Notes under the pieces: model-generated | Databases searched by the model: none | Told to the model about the DNA's origin: nothing | The model's input: only the letters and a program-made list of their open reading frames with translations | Source of the DNA: Liquidambar formosana | Lineage: Eukaryota; Streptophyta; Magnoliopsida; Saxifragales; Altingiaceae | Assembly: GCA_039720395.1 (NCBI GenBank) | Contig: CM077826.1 | Span: forward strand, 21,453,053-21,517,052 | Direction: 5' to 3' | Length of the DNA: 64,000 nucleotides | Program-made: the position numbers and the translations under genes | In this document: positions 33,330 through 45,113 of the stretch, in pieces | How positions within the stretch are numbered: the stretch's first letter is position 1 | Layout of the letters: each line of letters begins with the position of its first letter

Positions 33330-35490
33330 TAAAAAATTTATTCAAGAAAATTTAGGGATCGTAGAAAAGCTATCTCCTCTTCTTGTATTCTTTAATTTCC
33401 TCTTATATGTTGGATTTTCTTTCATTAAATTGCCCGTCAATGTAGACTATCGTGGGTAAACCATGTAAATTGCCCATCATTATTGTGGTTAGTTTTCTCT
33501 GTTTTCTCCAAGCTTTGTTTGTTGCTCAAAATTATTAAGATTGTGATTTCTTAAATCACCTAAATCAAGAGACTAGCTAGTTAGTGAAGATTGCAGTTGA
33601 TTTCCATAGATTAATTAGTAACCGGCCGGGAAATTTAAAACCATTTGATAAATTTTATTATTATTTTCATTTTTCATTATGGGTTTTCTTAACGTGTGCC
33701 CATGTTAAGTAGCTGCAATTAATAATTCAATCGTTGCATTGGAAATTATGAAAATCTATTATAAATTGTGAAAGTTACTTGAAAAAATGTGAAAATGCTT
33801 GGAAGTATATAAGATTTAATAGGGTTTATATTTACTTCATAGTTACTTGATATCTGTTACAGTTCATGATTTTTGACTTGTAAGTAGTATTTACTTGGTT
33901 TATTTATTTGTTTTGTTTTGTTTTTTTTTTTTTTTTTTTTTGGTAGGGTGCACAGATAGGTGATGGAACATTGGGGGAGAAATACGTTGATGATATTATT
34001 ACAATTAGTAAGTCCAATTGACTTGCTATGACAAGCTAGTAGTAATGAGGGTCTATGAATTGATTTTCCCATATGTATGTCAGTCGATTTTCAATACTTG
34101 GGCATATTTTCATATGAACTGACTTTCCCATTTCCATCTTTGCTTGCAGGGTTATCGCTGAAATTGTGCTTGGTCTTTTTACTTATACTAGATATTGTAC
34201 ACGTGCAACACACGTGAGTTTTTATTTAATAACAAAATGATTTTATTTGGGCAAAAAATTTAAGATATTGTATTTCTATATGATTTAAGATATTGTATTT
34301 TATTTGGGCAAAACATAGATCCAATATGAATATAGTTGATACACAAAAGGTAATTGTTTGCAAAAAGTATTTGTTTTCAAAAGGTATTTGTTTCCGTATT
34401 GGCCTTCCATTCAAGTAATTTCCTGTGTTGGGGCCATCTTATTCAAAAGGTATTTGTTTTCAAAAGGTTTTTTTTTTTTTTTTGGAAAGATTCTCATTAT
34501 TAAATTGACAATTTTAATCTTCAAAATAGATTTTATATTTATAACCAAAAAAAGTGCATTAATGTCTACTATGTTGGCATCCCAAATTTTCTTGAATAAC
34601 CTGAGAACCTTACCAATCAAGTGGACCTTTAAACGTGATGGCCTTTTTCAAGGGCAAGGACTTGTTAGATTAAATCTAAAGCCTTGTGTGATGAATGCAC
34701 ATAACCAAATTTTTTTTTTTTTTTGATGTTCAAGATCACTGGAGTCCCAAAGTAAACATGGACAATCTCCAAAGCAAACCCACAAGGGAAAGTTTTCCAG
34801 AAAGCCTTGTGTAAATTTATTTATATTTATATTTATTTGTTTATTTATTTTTTTGATGAAGTAAATTTGTTTGCATAGCCAATTTTAGTCCATCCTCCAA
34901 CCTTAATGATCTTAATTCAAATCAACAATTCATTCAACAATTGCTTACTATGTTACTCGATCTGGATTGTTTGCGAAGATATTTTCTCAATATTTGTAGA
35001 CTCCAGTGAAGACATCAGGAAGAAACGTGAAAGGGCCAAGGGGGTACCCTTCGGATGGGGGGACCTGAATAAGTCATAAAAAAACTGACTATTGCAAGGT
35101 TTGATTACCATTTAGAAATACTCTGTAAAACTTCATTCTCCTTTGTTGGTCAAAAGATGGGCCTCATCATTGGTGGATTTAATGGGGAAGTCATCCCTCA
35201 TCTGCCAGCTAGCTCTTGGTTTATTGTGGTAATTTTTTTCTTGAGTCATGGTCTTGTTGGTTGTGCCAAAACCAGTAAGCCTCCTTTGAGCCTCTTTTGA
35301 CTGTAATACTAACCAATTTACTCAACCTTTAAGCTCACTATAATGTGGTCGATAAGTTCATAGTTACGTACTTGTATATAAAAACACATTGTAGTAGTTA
35401 TATACATATATAAATAAAGAAATTAATTTCTAAACATCCACATACTTATTACAATAATTACTAGTGAAATTATCGAAGACTTCAACATTA

Positions 35491-35899
35491 TTATTTCTTA
35501 GCGGTTTCCTTGAATCTAGTTCTCATTTCCTTGGGGCAATGGTTAGCTATCAATGTTTTCATATCTTTCCTACTTGCCACTTCAACCTTGTCTGTCATGT
35601 CCTCGTCTTTGCAATTCAACCTCCCATTCACTAACCCATTGAACAAATCCGTTGCATCTCCCAACCTAATCATGGAAGCAATAATGAGTAATAATAATTA
35701 GTTTAGCATTATAATGATAATGGAAAATTGTAATATTTTTTCACCAAAACCTCACATTGCATGTCGATACATAGTAGTATCTACCGAAGTTTTCAGGCTT
35801 ACTATATGCAATCTTGATTTCACATGGCATTCGGAGACTGCAATCAGAAACCTTTTGCAAATCTGGATATGTACTACATGCGCTTCCTTCAGATGCCAT
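35491..35899 (-). CDS. Small two-exon gene with a GRF-zinc-finger-like first exon
   Basis: Exon 1 (35751-35899) starts at ATG and exon 2 (35491-35665) ends in TAA; a phase-2 GTTTTG donor joins a GATTAG acceptor for 107 residues in frame. Exon 1 encodes two Cys in CSLRMPC followed by PENFGRYYYVSTCN, which resembles the NPGR-FY-C core of plant GRF zinc fingers, nucleic-acid-binding modules often found as short fragments. Exon 2 is Lys/Glu/Asp-rich and unrecognised. The donor is weak; an alternative GTGAGG donor five bases earlier would break the frame. It could be a small gene or a fragment of a larger one, since no promoter is evident. Confidence 0.45.
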
Positions 35900-36879
35900 T
35901 AATACACCCTATAACCAAAATTCCCAAACAAATTTGCCAACATTAAAATTACTAATAGAGATTTGACACAAGTGCCTTAGTAAACTAAATGATATATTTA
36001 GACTCTAAACTCCAAGTGTTCGATACCACATAAAAGTACGAGTCTTCTCGTTACATATGGAAAAAATAAAGTACCCCTATCTCAAAAAAAAAAAAAAAAA
36101 AAACTTGGGAGTAGAGTCTTTCCAATTGATAAGTCTCCATGTGCACAACTATGAGGAACAAAAAACTTCATTACTCATTGTAATATGCGTCTATTTTGCT
36201 AACAAAGTTCCATCAACACTATCACTAATTTGGATAGATTATCATGTAGCCTCTATCAGGAATTCAGAGGGGCATTTAGTGAAAGAAATGCAAGATTTGG
36301 TGATTGTGAAATTTGTACCCACTACTCTCATCTTTATTGGTAACTTCTTAATTGGAAAATCATCTCTTTAAACTAAAACCAACTTCAAACAATAACCTTA
36401 GGGAAACAACATTCTGGTCCTAATGACTGTTGTGGCTCTTTGAGTAGAAACTTGGAAGAAAGTTTTGCTATTGTGACTAAAATCCAAAAGAATTGACAGA
36501 AACTATATGAGTCAACTAAACTTTTTGTCGGTTTCATGCAAATCTACAGAGAACAATAATGACTTCCATTAGCCATTTGGGCCCTTTAGTCCCAACTTAA
36601 TTTGTTTGCATTGCTATACATCACATGTGGCAGAAGCAATAAAAAGAACAGAATTCATTCACTTGGGAACTTTTTCAAATGCATAATACAGGAAGACAAT
36701 AGTTGACCAGCAGAAAAACCCAAAAACAACAAAAATAAAAAACAAATCGAGGGGGTACAAATAGTCCCCTACAACACTGATTTAAGCATGGAAAAGGGGC
36801 CAAAAAAGTAAAATTTTGCCCAAAAATATATACATATACCAGGCAGCACAAATGCATGGAGAAAAAAGGAAAAAAAATT

Positions 36880-37510
36880 TTGCTCGGAAGATCGAAGACT
36901 CACCTAAGTTTAGGTGGCCGGCGATGAGTGTTGCTGCAGCGGTGAGACTTTTGCCGGCAGTGAGGGTTGCTGCGACGATGAGACTCTTGCCGGCGAATGG
37001 GGACTCTTGCTATGCTAGGAGGGTCACACGGCGTGAGGGTTCGGAAAAAAAAAAAAAAAACCACTGTTCGCCGACAGTGAGTATTAAGGAAAGCTTCGTG
37101 GAGAGGGAAGCTGCACTAGTTCACCGGCAGTGAAAATGGAGAGCGTGAGCGCTTCGTGGTGAGGGTCGTGAGCTTCGTGAGTGGGGTTTTTGGATCTGAA
37201 ACGGTGAGTGTTTGCTGCGGCAGTGAACTTCGTGTTTAGGCGATGAGGATTTTCAAATCTGAAAGGTGAACGAGATATGAGAGGGAAATGGTGTTGTAAG
37301 CTTCGTGTTGGGGTTGGGGAGAACGAGATGTTAGAGGGAAGGGCGGTAAGCTTCATGTTGAGGTGTTTTGGATCTGCAAGGAGAATGGTGCTTCCAGTGA
37401 GAGAAGGAAGGGCGGTGAGCTTGGTGTTTGGCGGTGAGCGAGCTCTTTGCATTTGGATGCTAGATTTGGATCGAGAATGAGATGTGAGAGGGAAGAAGGA
37501 ATGGATAACG
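36880..37510. repeat. GC- and purine-rich segment related to MULE interior
   Basis: The plus strand is rich in GGCGGTGAG and GAGGG words. A block near 37098-37130 (GAGAGGGAAGCTGCAC and TTCACCGGCAGTGA) closely resembles 493-523 inside the MULE-type element at 153-1079. The open frames on both strands reflect composition. It may be an old MULE interior whose ends were not found. Confidence 0.45.
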
Positions 37511-37957
37511 GGTCATGATTCGGGTTTTACTCAGATCTCTATCTCCACCATTGGATGCCTCTTAATCGGAATGGACGGTAGAGATGACTGCAGTTGATAT
37601 ACCCCTAAGTCAGCTGCAGCTGACCCGAACACAACTCCCCGCACACACACACGCGCATATATATATATATATATACTAGCAGAGACCCGCGCGATGCACG
37701 GGAATTGCAAACTCTAGTTATTTTATTAGCCAAAAAAAAAAAAAATGTGATTCATATGCTTAGTGACAACCAATGACCTTTTAAGAGTAGGTTTCAAAAT
37801 TTAAAATGAAAAGACATGAAAACAAATTAATATAAAAAGAGGGGGAGAAACATTTGTGGGCCCATAAGTAAGGTGAGAAGAGAGTTTTGGAAGGAGAGAT
37901 ATTTAAGCTACCATGTCAGCATAACTCCTAAATATATATAGAATATATATATATATC

Positions 37958-38140
37958 TAGAGGATGAAGATCACGATTCAGGTAAGCACGTGTTGATATA
38001 AGTTATATCATCACTCGTATTGAGAGTTGTACCTTGTGCATTAGTGGGATATAAGGTACATTGGACTAATGCAAGGGGTACAACCTCCAATGCATGGTAC
38101 TGATATAATTTATATCAACACGTACTGATGGAAACATAAC
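37958..38140. mobile_element. Palindromic MITE, uninterrupted copy
   Basis: Inverted arms GCACGTGTTGATATAAGTTA and TAATTTATATCAACACGT bracket a loop with CAATGCATGG. The same unit occurs at about 50081-50990, where it is split by a solo LTR. AT microsatellites border it on both sides. Confidence 0.7.
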
Positions 38141-38499
38141 TAATATATATATATATATATATTTCTTTAATAAAAAAATGCTATGCTCCACTAAATCAAA
38201 ATTCTATGCAACTTAACAAATAAGAATCCCCTCAAACCCATCCACCAACGGTATGAATTGGAGTATAGATTCAATCATAGACTATAAAACCTTATCTTCA
38301 ACAAGATAAATTTAATAATTCAATGAAAAGAACCATAAACCAACATTGTAAAAATAAATTGCATGCATGTAGATTTATAATGAAAACAAACACAAACCAA
38401 TGCTACCAGTAAAAAAAAGAAAAATACGAGACAATTGCATGCAAGATAAGTAGTTTTTTACATTGATGAATAAGACAAGAATATGTAGAGGAAAAAATG

Positions 38500-38618
38500 C
38501 ATCTAATTAAAGCACATAATCTTTTCTTCTCATAGTTTCGTTTGGTAGTTGTTGAAATAGGCTTGCCTGGGGATGCTGGCCCAGCTCTTCTGCTATACTT
38601 CCCACTAGTTGATGATGC
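38500..38618 (-). pseudogene. Possible 3' exon of the kelch-type gene
   Basis: After a GACAG acceptor (exon from 38618) the minus strand reads ASSTSGKYSRRAG and PASPGKPISTT before becoming unconvincing. Its phase (0) matches the end of the exon at 43568-43667, which would make the intervening 4.9 kb an intron holding LINE fragments. This is inference from splice phase and residue composition only. Confidence 0.3.
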
Positions 38619-39460
38619 CTGTCATCAAACAGATAGTCCCATTTAGGATATTAATTTATTAAAGTAGTGAGGAAAAAATTGATTCCACGAGTAGAGAACT
38701 TCTATCATATAATAATAAAATAACTCTATAATGGTAAGAGAAAAAGAAAGAACAGATAATAAATGCAAAATCAAAACTCTTAGAAGCTTATAGAACTTAT
38801 GCTAATATATTATCAAGCAATCACACCTTGAAAATTTTTTAAGTTCCATTGCTATGGATTCAAACCCTAGACTAGCCCCACCCAGGGACTAGTACGCCAC
38901 AAGGGTCAGTGCTAACGTCTTTCCAATTCGACCAGCAAACTACTGTATAAACAATCACTTCAATAATAAAAATAAAGATAGTATTGAGGGAGAATATATT
39001 AAGTTAGAAGCCTCTAAACCTGTCAATGTCTAGTGACTAAGTTTTATCAAGAAATTAAGGAAAATAGAGGCCCATTGAATGTTTTTTCATAAAGTAACAG
39101 CAAAGACACCTGTGTACATGCAAGGTATACAGGAAAGAACACCATAAAAAATAATACAACAAAAATGTATCCAAAAACCAAAAAACAAAACAAAACAAAT
39201 TCTGTTCCTATTTGCACAGAAGCCGACAACGCTTCGATGGCTGATACAGTTCCAAAAAAAAGGGTTAGGAGAGAAATAGAAAGAAGATTACAGATGGAAG
39301 GAAAAGTGGAAATACAAAAGAAGTAAATTGCAGAAAAAGTAGAGATAGATTCTGTGCGGGGTAGAGATTTGCTCCAGGGAAGGCTTTTGAGTTAAGTTGT
39401 TGTTGAGGGTTTGAAGGTTCTTTACAATGAAGAGAGCTTATCTATTTATAGGCGTTGGGC

Positions 39461-39651
39461 TTCAAAAGCAGCATCGATCTCCACCTCAGCTTAATCCCTT
39501 GAGATCCAGTGAAGCTCACACCTTTGCTATGGTTAGTTCTCTCTTCATTGCAATGGTTCAAAAGAATCATCTCCACCTCAGCTTAATCCCTTGAAATGGG
39601 GTGAAGCTCACACCTTCTTTGCTATGGTTAGTTCTCTCTTCACTGCAATGG
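39461..39651. repeat. Tandem duplication, 95-96 bp units
   Basis: Units 39461-39556 and 39557-39651 share CTCCACCTCAGCTTAATCCC, GTGAAGCTCACACCTT and GCTATGGTTAGTTCTCTCTT in order. Confidence 0.85.
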
Positions 39652-39689
39652 TATTTTCTTCAATATTGGTATTTTCCTCTAAACCATCT

Positions 39690-39820
39690 CATCAGTTTTA
39701 GTTCTTGGATGAGAACCAGACCAAGCCAAAACCTTTACTTTAGGAGGAATTTTCGCTTTCCAAACCAGCTTGGCAGGGAAGAAATTAAGAATAGAAGAAC
39801 ATTCGATTAAGGCTTTGAAA
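39690..39820 (-). mobile_element. LINE fragment: zinc-binding region
   Basis: The minus strand reads FPAKLVWKAKIPPKVKVLAW, the WK-IPPKV-FAW signature of the reverse-transcriptase zinc-binding region of plant LINEs, then a stop. It is separate from the larger remnant at 40130-41550. Confidence 0.65.
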
Positions 39821-40129
39821 AAAGATTTACAAGTGAACATCCCAAAAGAATGAAAATTTCAACTTCTTCTATCAGAGCTGTACAGAGCAAAGAAATTATT
39901 ATGAATGGACAATTGTTCATTAAAAAAAAACAAAATATTCTGAATGGACAACAAGAGGGAAGCGAGCTCTGTAGATTCTTTTTTTTATTTTATTTTTACC
40001 TATTGAATTTTTTTTATTTTTTATTTTTTAAAGAAAAAGTTATTAATAAAAAAGAAAAAGGGAAACAAGGAAAGAAGAAGAAAAGAAAAGTAAGTCTGTC
40101 TAGACTTGGTGGCTTATAAATACCACAAG

Positions 40130-41550
40130 CCAGCTCACAAACAAGCATTAAACTACATATCTATAGCGAGGCATCCCATTACAGTCTTGGGAAATATCAG
40201 CAGCAAGAAAATCCGGCGTTGATGACCACCAAGAAAACGATTGGACTGAAACACCTTTATTAGCTAACTTGTCCGCTGAACAATTTCCTTCTCAGAAAAT
40301 ATGGGAGTATCGATAAGTCATATGCCTTAGGTGATGCAGACAATTAGACCAAAGAACTCAGAACGGAAATGGAATGGATGGATGGCCATTAGAAAGAAAA
40401 TTTAGAATCAAAGATGAGTCACACTCAATCCATAAAAAATGCCACCCTCTATGCCAGGCTACATCCACTGCTTTAATAACGGCCATCAACTCAGCTGCAA
40501 CAGATGAACTAACACCAAGGGTATCACAAAAAGCTCCCAGGATGAACCCACGACAATTATGAAAAATAGCACCATATCCCGCTGGACCTGGATTTCCTTT
40601 AGCAGCCCCATCTGTGTTAACTTTTACCCAAGAAGGCAAAGTTGCTTTCCAAATGATTCTAATAAATTGTGGAGCTTTTCGTGGTCTATGAAAAACACCC
40701 AAAGCATGCAAAGTACACAGATCTTGCAAAGAATTAAACATGCATCCCTTACCTACAAAGGAAGCCTCTTTACAACTACTTTTGATGAATCTTAGTGAAG
40801 CTCAGAGATTTGGGACTATATTATTAAATCTGACCTCATTACGTGCTGTCCAAATAACCCAACAAGCAACACTCACAGCGACCATCCATAATTCAGAAAT
40901 TTGTGGACTAAATGATGATCGAAACAATAGCAAATTCTTCACTGATTGAACAGTAGAAAAGGGGCAGCAAAAGACAGTACAAAGCCAGGACCAAATCGAA
41001 TTAGCAAATTCACAATCCCAAAACAAGTGAGAAATCGTTTCAGCATGAGATGGAGATTTGCAATGAGAACAACATGAAACTATGATCATACCACGAGAAA
41101 TCAGCTTATCATCAGTGGGAAGTGCATCATTAAATAATCTTCATAGCAATAATGAGCGACGGGGAGCAATGGTAAGAGACCAGATTGCCTTACCCCAAAA
41201 CACAACTGGACGGTGATCATAAAGGTGGGCATAAGCTGAATGAAGCTCGACTGAACCTGATGATGAACCAGTCCATATAAACTGATCTTCCTCATTATCG
41301 ATAGAAATAGGAACGCATTCAGATGAGGAAGCAAAGCTTGATCAATATTCAGTTCATCACATATTGGTTGCCCAAGCCAATTATCTTTCCAAAAGTTCAC
41401 ACTCCCACCTTTACCAATTAACCATTGAGAATGAAGCAACAACAAAGGAAGCATCTTCTTAATGCCAATCCAAATTGAAGAGCTTGTATGATAAGAAATA
41501 ATATAATGATAAGCACGAAGAAAAGGGTGGCGTAGATTCTCAATCATTAA
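40130..41550 (-). mobile_element. LINE remnant: zinc-binding and RNase H regions
   Basis: Three adjacent frames on the minus strand cover the 3' part of an L1-type LINE. 41547-41101 carries WLIGKGGSVNFWKDNWLG. 41089-40802 carries CSHCKSPSHAETISHLFWDC (zinc-binding). 40741-40358 carries VNTDGAAKGNPGPAGYGAI, AELMAVIKA and IECDSS, the D-E-D residues of an RNase H. The tail (SHIF-stop-EGNCSADKLAN) contains a TGA near 40290. Frames are broken between blocks, so it is a non-functional remnant. Such segments are often annotated as putative ribonuclease H proteins. Confidence 0.8.
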
Positions 41551-42173
41551 TATACAAAAAAAATTAAAATTCCAATTGACAGATCCATAGCCTTACTAAA
41601 TTAACTCAACTAATGAAAGCAACTTTGGACTGAAATAGATGATAAAACGAGGGTACAACTCGGAAAAAGAACAATTTTCAGGCAAAAATCCCCCCAATAA
41701 TAGATTCGAGCCCCATTACGAACTGTGAGAGTAATATGACTCAACAAAAAAAAAAAAAAAAAGAAAAAAAATGAAGCCCTTAAGAGATAAACTTCCAATA
41801 ACAACAATAATTCTCTCTCACTAGACTCTGAGAATCCTACCCATTATCTTGCATACTGTATTTTCTTTTAATCACAAAATTCCTTAAAGAACTTTGTTCA
41901 ATGTGAATCCTCAGCAGCCACTTACAAATAAAGGTTATATTCTTAATTTCTTATAGACCACATTTTATACTGCTAAACCTCCTTTAATCTTAGGATGAAA
42001 AACCACCTCCCATGTCACCCAATAATCTTTCTTTCCTTCCTCATTTCCTTCCCATAAAATTCTCTCTGCATCTTGTCAATCCTATAGGCCACCTTTTTCA
42101 AAATCTTAAAGAGAGAAAGTTACAGATAGGGAGCACGGACAAACTTAATTGATGTAAACCTACCTCCCCTAGA

Positions 42174-43320
42174 AATGTATACCTTTTTCCAACCATCTAA
42201 TCTCTTTTTTTTCCACCTTCCCCACAACCAGTTCCCATCTGACCTTCTCTGCTTACTAGCAAGATATTTCTGTTTTCTATCGACCCAAAAAATAAAATAA
42301 AATAATCCATTTGCACCATTGGTGTTATATGGGTCATCGACATAAATAATTGATTAATTATCAGGCTCATCATTGCATCAAAATTAGCATGGCTTCAGGA
42401 TTTCAGGCACTTCCATGTCTTTCCAAATTCTTATACTTGTTCCACACATTCCCAAAGGCCTCCTTTTCCTGGTTGAATGTTAACTGCATTGAAATAAACT
42501 TTAATACCTCAAAGAAACCACAATATCAAAACAAGAACCCTCGGTAAACAAGTTTCCACCCAACACTAAATACCTCAAAGAAACCACAATATCAAAACAA
42601 GAACCCTCGGTAAACAAGTTTCCACCCAACACTACCAAATCATCAGGTTTATTATAGCTTTGCACATTAAATTTCTAACTTAATTTGTACAAGACATCAT
42701 TTTAATATCTAAAAAATTATAGTAAGCTCATTTCAAATTTCCAGCAACATTCGTCATCAAAATAAAAAATGTATGCCTTTTTCCACTCATCTAATCCTTT
42801 TTTTTTTTCCACCTTCTCCACAACCAGTTCCCATCTCACCCTCTCTGCTTACCAGCAAGATATTTCTGTTTTCTATCGACCCAAAAAATAAAAAAAAATA
42901 AAAAAAAAAATCCATTTGCACCATTGGTGTTATATGGGCCATCAACATAAATAATTGATTAATTATCAGGCTCATCATTGCATCAAAATTAACATGGTTT
43001 CACAAAATTAGCATGGTTTCAGGATTTCAGGCTCTTCCATGTCTTTCCAAATTCTTATACGTGTTTCACAAATTCCCAAAGGCCTCCTTTTCCTGGTTGA
43101 ATGTGACAACACGTTGAAATAAACTTTAATACCTCAAAGAAACCACAATAGCAAAACAAGGCCCCCCCGGTAAACAAGTTTCTACCCAGCGCTACCAAAT
43201 CATCAGTTTTATTATAGCTTTGCACATTAAATTTTTAACTTAATTTGTACAAGACATCATTTTAATTTCTAAACAATCAACATTCTACATCCCAAAAAAA
43301 AAAAAAAAAAAAAAATTCCC
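42174..43320. repeat. Tandem duplication of a ~595-bp segment
   Basis: Two copies start at about 42174 and 42769 (ATGTATACCTTTTTCC and ATGTATGCCTTTTTCC). They share the CAAGATATTTCTGTTTTCTA, CATTGGTGTTATATGGG and GGCCTCCTTTTCCTGGTTGA blocks. Copy 1 holds an internal 66-bp tandem duplication (42505-42570 and 42571 onward). Copy 2 has a longer A-run and a small local repeat of AAAATTAGCATGGTTTCA. Confidence 0.88.
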
Positions 43321-43567
43321 AACAACATTCTGAAATGAAATATTATCAATTTCCTAGAGAATAAAAAATCTCACAATACTTGACCAATGATTAAATGAAT
43401 TGCACGTGAAAATGACCTTCAAGTGGGAAAAATAAAAAGAAAATGAAAATAAGTTATCAGGCTAAAAATGCAAATTAATAAAATAATAATAATAATTGCC
43501 TTTTTTCCTTGGTCTTTTGATTCTCAAACACACATAAGGACATAAATATATAGTCCCATGTACATAC

Positions 43568-44750
43568 CTGAGTTCCACCCTTAGTAGCTCTATCTTGGGG
43601 AACAAAATCCACTCTTTGCGGTTTTGGCCTCTTGTAGTCTATGGAAATTTGAGAATTCTGCTTCTCGCTGCAAAATAGTTTTACAAGAAATTCTACCTCA
43701 TAGGATCTGATGGTCAATAACTATAATGAAAATTATTACACGTCATTAAAAAAAAAAATCCAAACACAATTGAAGTGATTGCTAAGAAATTACGCATAAG
43801 AAAACTGGTACAAAGAGAAATACTAATAGAACAGAGAGATGAAAATACATACATGAGAAATGCATTGGAAAGCTCGCATATATTTGATGACAAATGATTA
43901 TGAGACGATTGGAGAGCATTTGAGCCTTGCCCCGAATATTACGGAAATCAAATTTAAAAGTGCAGACACGAAGAATCTTGCGTCCATCGGCGGCGTTATC
44001 ACAATCAGAGAGGAAACAAATCTTCCCATCTCCTATATCACTTAGATATTCGCTTGCAAAACGTGGTTCGAACGGGGAGTTCAGTTCATGGAGAACCCGG
44101 TGAGACTTTAGAACCCAATCAGTAGAAAATTTGTAGGCAACAATCCGATGCTTCACATAGGCAATCATTGTGCCAGCACGCTCAACTACGCCACTACCCA
44201 TAACAATGGGAATAGGAGCACGACTAAATCATTTCAAATCCATGGTAGCATCTGCCCATGTCTTGGTACGGACGTCGAAACAGTATCCTCTACCTGTAGT
44301 GAACACAAATATGTTGTGGCCCAAAACAAAGAGAGTATGTATGCAGGTGGATTGCCTGGGCATAGACAACGGATCATAGAATAGAGGATCGGGCAGTATC
44401 TTCCACAATTTTGTGGAAGGGTCGAAGACCTCAAAACTATAGTCGACGAACTTGATGGCATAATAGTGACACCTGCCAGCAAGGAAATAAATCTTACCCT
44501 CCACTGATACCACTAAGGGACGAATCTTGAGTGATTGCATGGGGGAACGTTAGGAGGATCAGAGGAAAACGAGGAGCAGTGGCTTTCTGGGTTGGGATTT
44601 GTGGGATCGAATACAAAGACACGAGGATTGAGCTTCGTATTGTTGCGAACCCTAGGAACTTTTTCTACGTCATCGCCCTTCCTCAGATGTAGACTCCCAT
44701 CATGTAGAGCTTGGAGTCCAACACGAAAGCGCCCATTCCGATAGGCAGAT
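43568..44750 (-). pseudogene. Kelch-type beta-propeller gene, decayed
   Basis: Minus-strand blocks in changing frames give LPIGMGAFVLDSKLYMMG, VPRVRNN with VFVFDPTNP, then MQSLKIRPLVVSVEGKIYFLAG, FEVFDPSTKLWKILPDP and FDVRTKTWADATM, i.e. repeated kelch blades. These are typical of plant kelch proteins, often with an F-box; none is visible here. Lesions: frameshifts near 44700 and 44545 and an in-frame TGA at 44229-44231, after which the same frame continues (GSGVVERAGTMIAYV). A downstream exon 43568-43667 (KRPKPQRVDFVPQDRATKGG) fits by splice phase. Some lesions could be sequence errors, but three in 500 bp favour a pseudogene. Confidence 0.7.
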
Positions 44751-45113
44751 TACTCCCTTAAAAATCCACAAATCTTTCTAGATCTTGCCTTTTTTCTGTT
44801 TTGATGATTGTTGAAGAACTACTGATAGAGTCGGCCATATTAATTCGATAAAGAAATCGCACGAAATTCAGATACACTTATTGATCGCCCATCATGTATC
44901 TACTCTCTAATACACCTCCTCTTCCTTTTGCTCGCCCAATGCTGGATCCAGTTGCAGTATTTAGGTTTTTCACACGACTACAAGGCCAAACACACTTATC
45001 TAGGGTTTTCTTAATACCACAAGTAAAATGATCAAAATGACCTTAATTAGAATGCTGAGTTAAGGGGTGTTTAGTGGTGTAGTATGTCAACAAAAATGTA
45101 CCTTTTTATTAAA

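Larger units (their letters stand above)
31330..35480. other. Gene-free, AT-rich interval with small repeats
   Basis: Contains poly-T/poly-A runs (31529, 31637, 31964, 33920, 34466, 34710), the second Stowaway-like MITE and a foldback MITE at 33034-33329, both listed separately, and one end of an unnamed repeat family at 34188. Open frames here are short and compositional. No gene was recognised. Confidence 0.6.

Noticed and set aside
36057..36371. Plus-strand frame of 104 codons as a gene
   Set aside because: It starts in a poly-A tract (Lys run), has no recognisable domain and no supporting splice or promoter signals.
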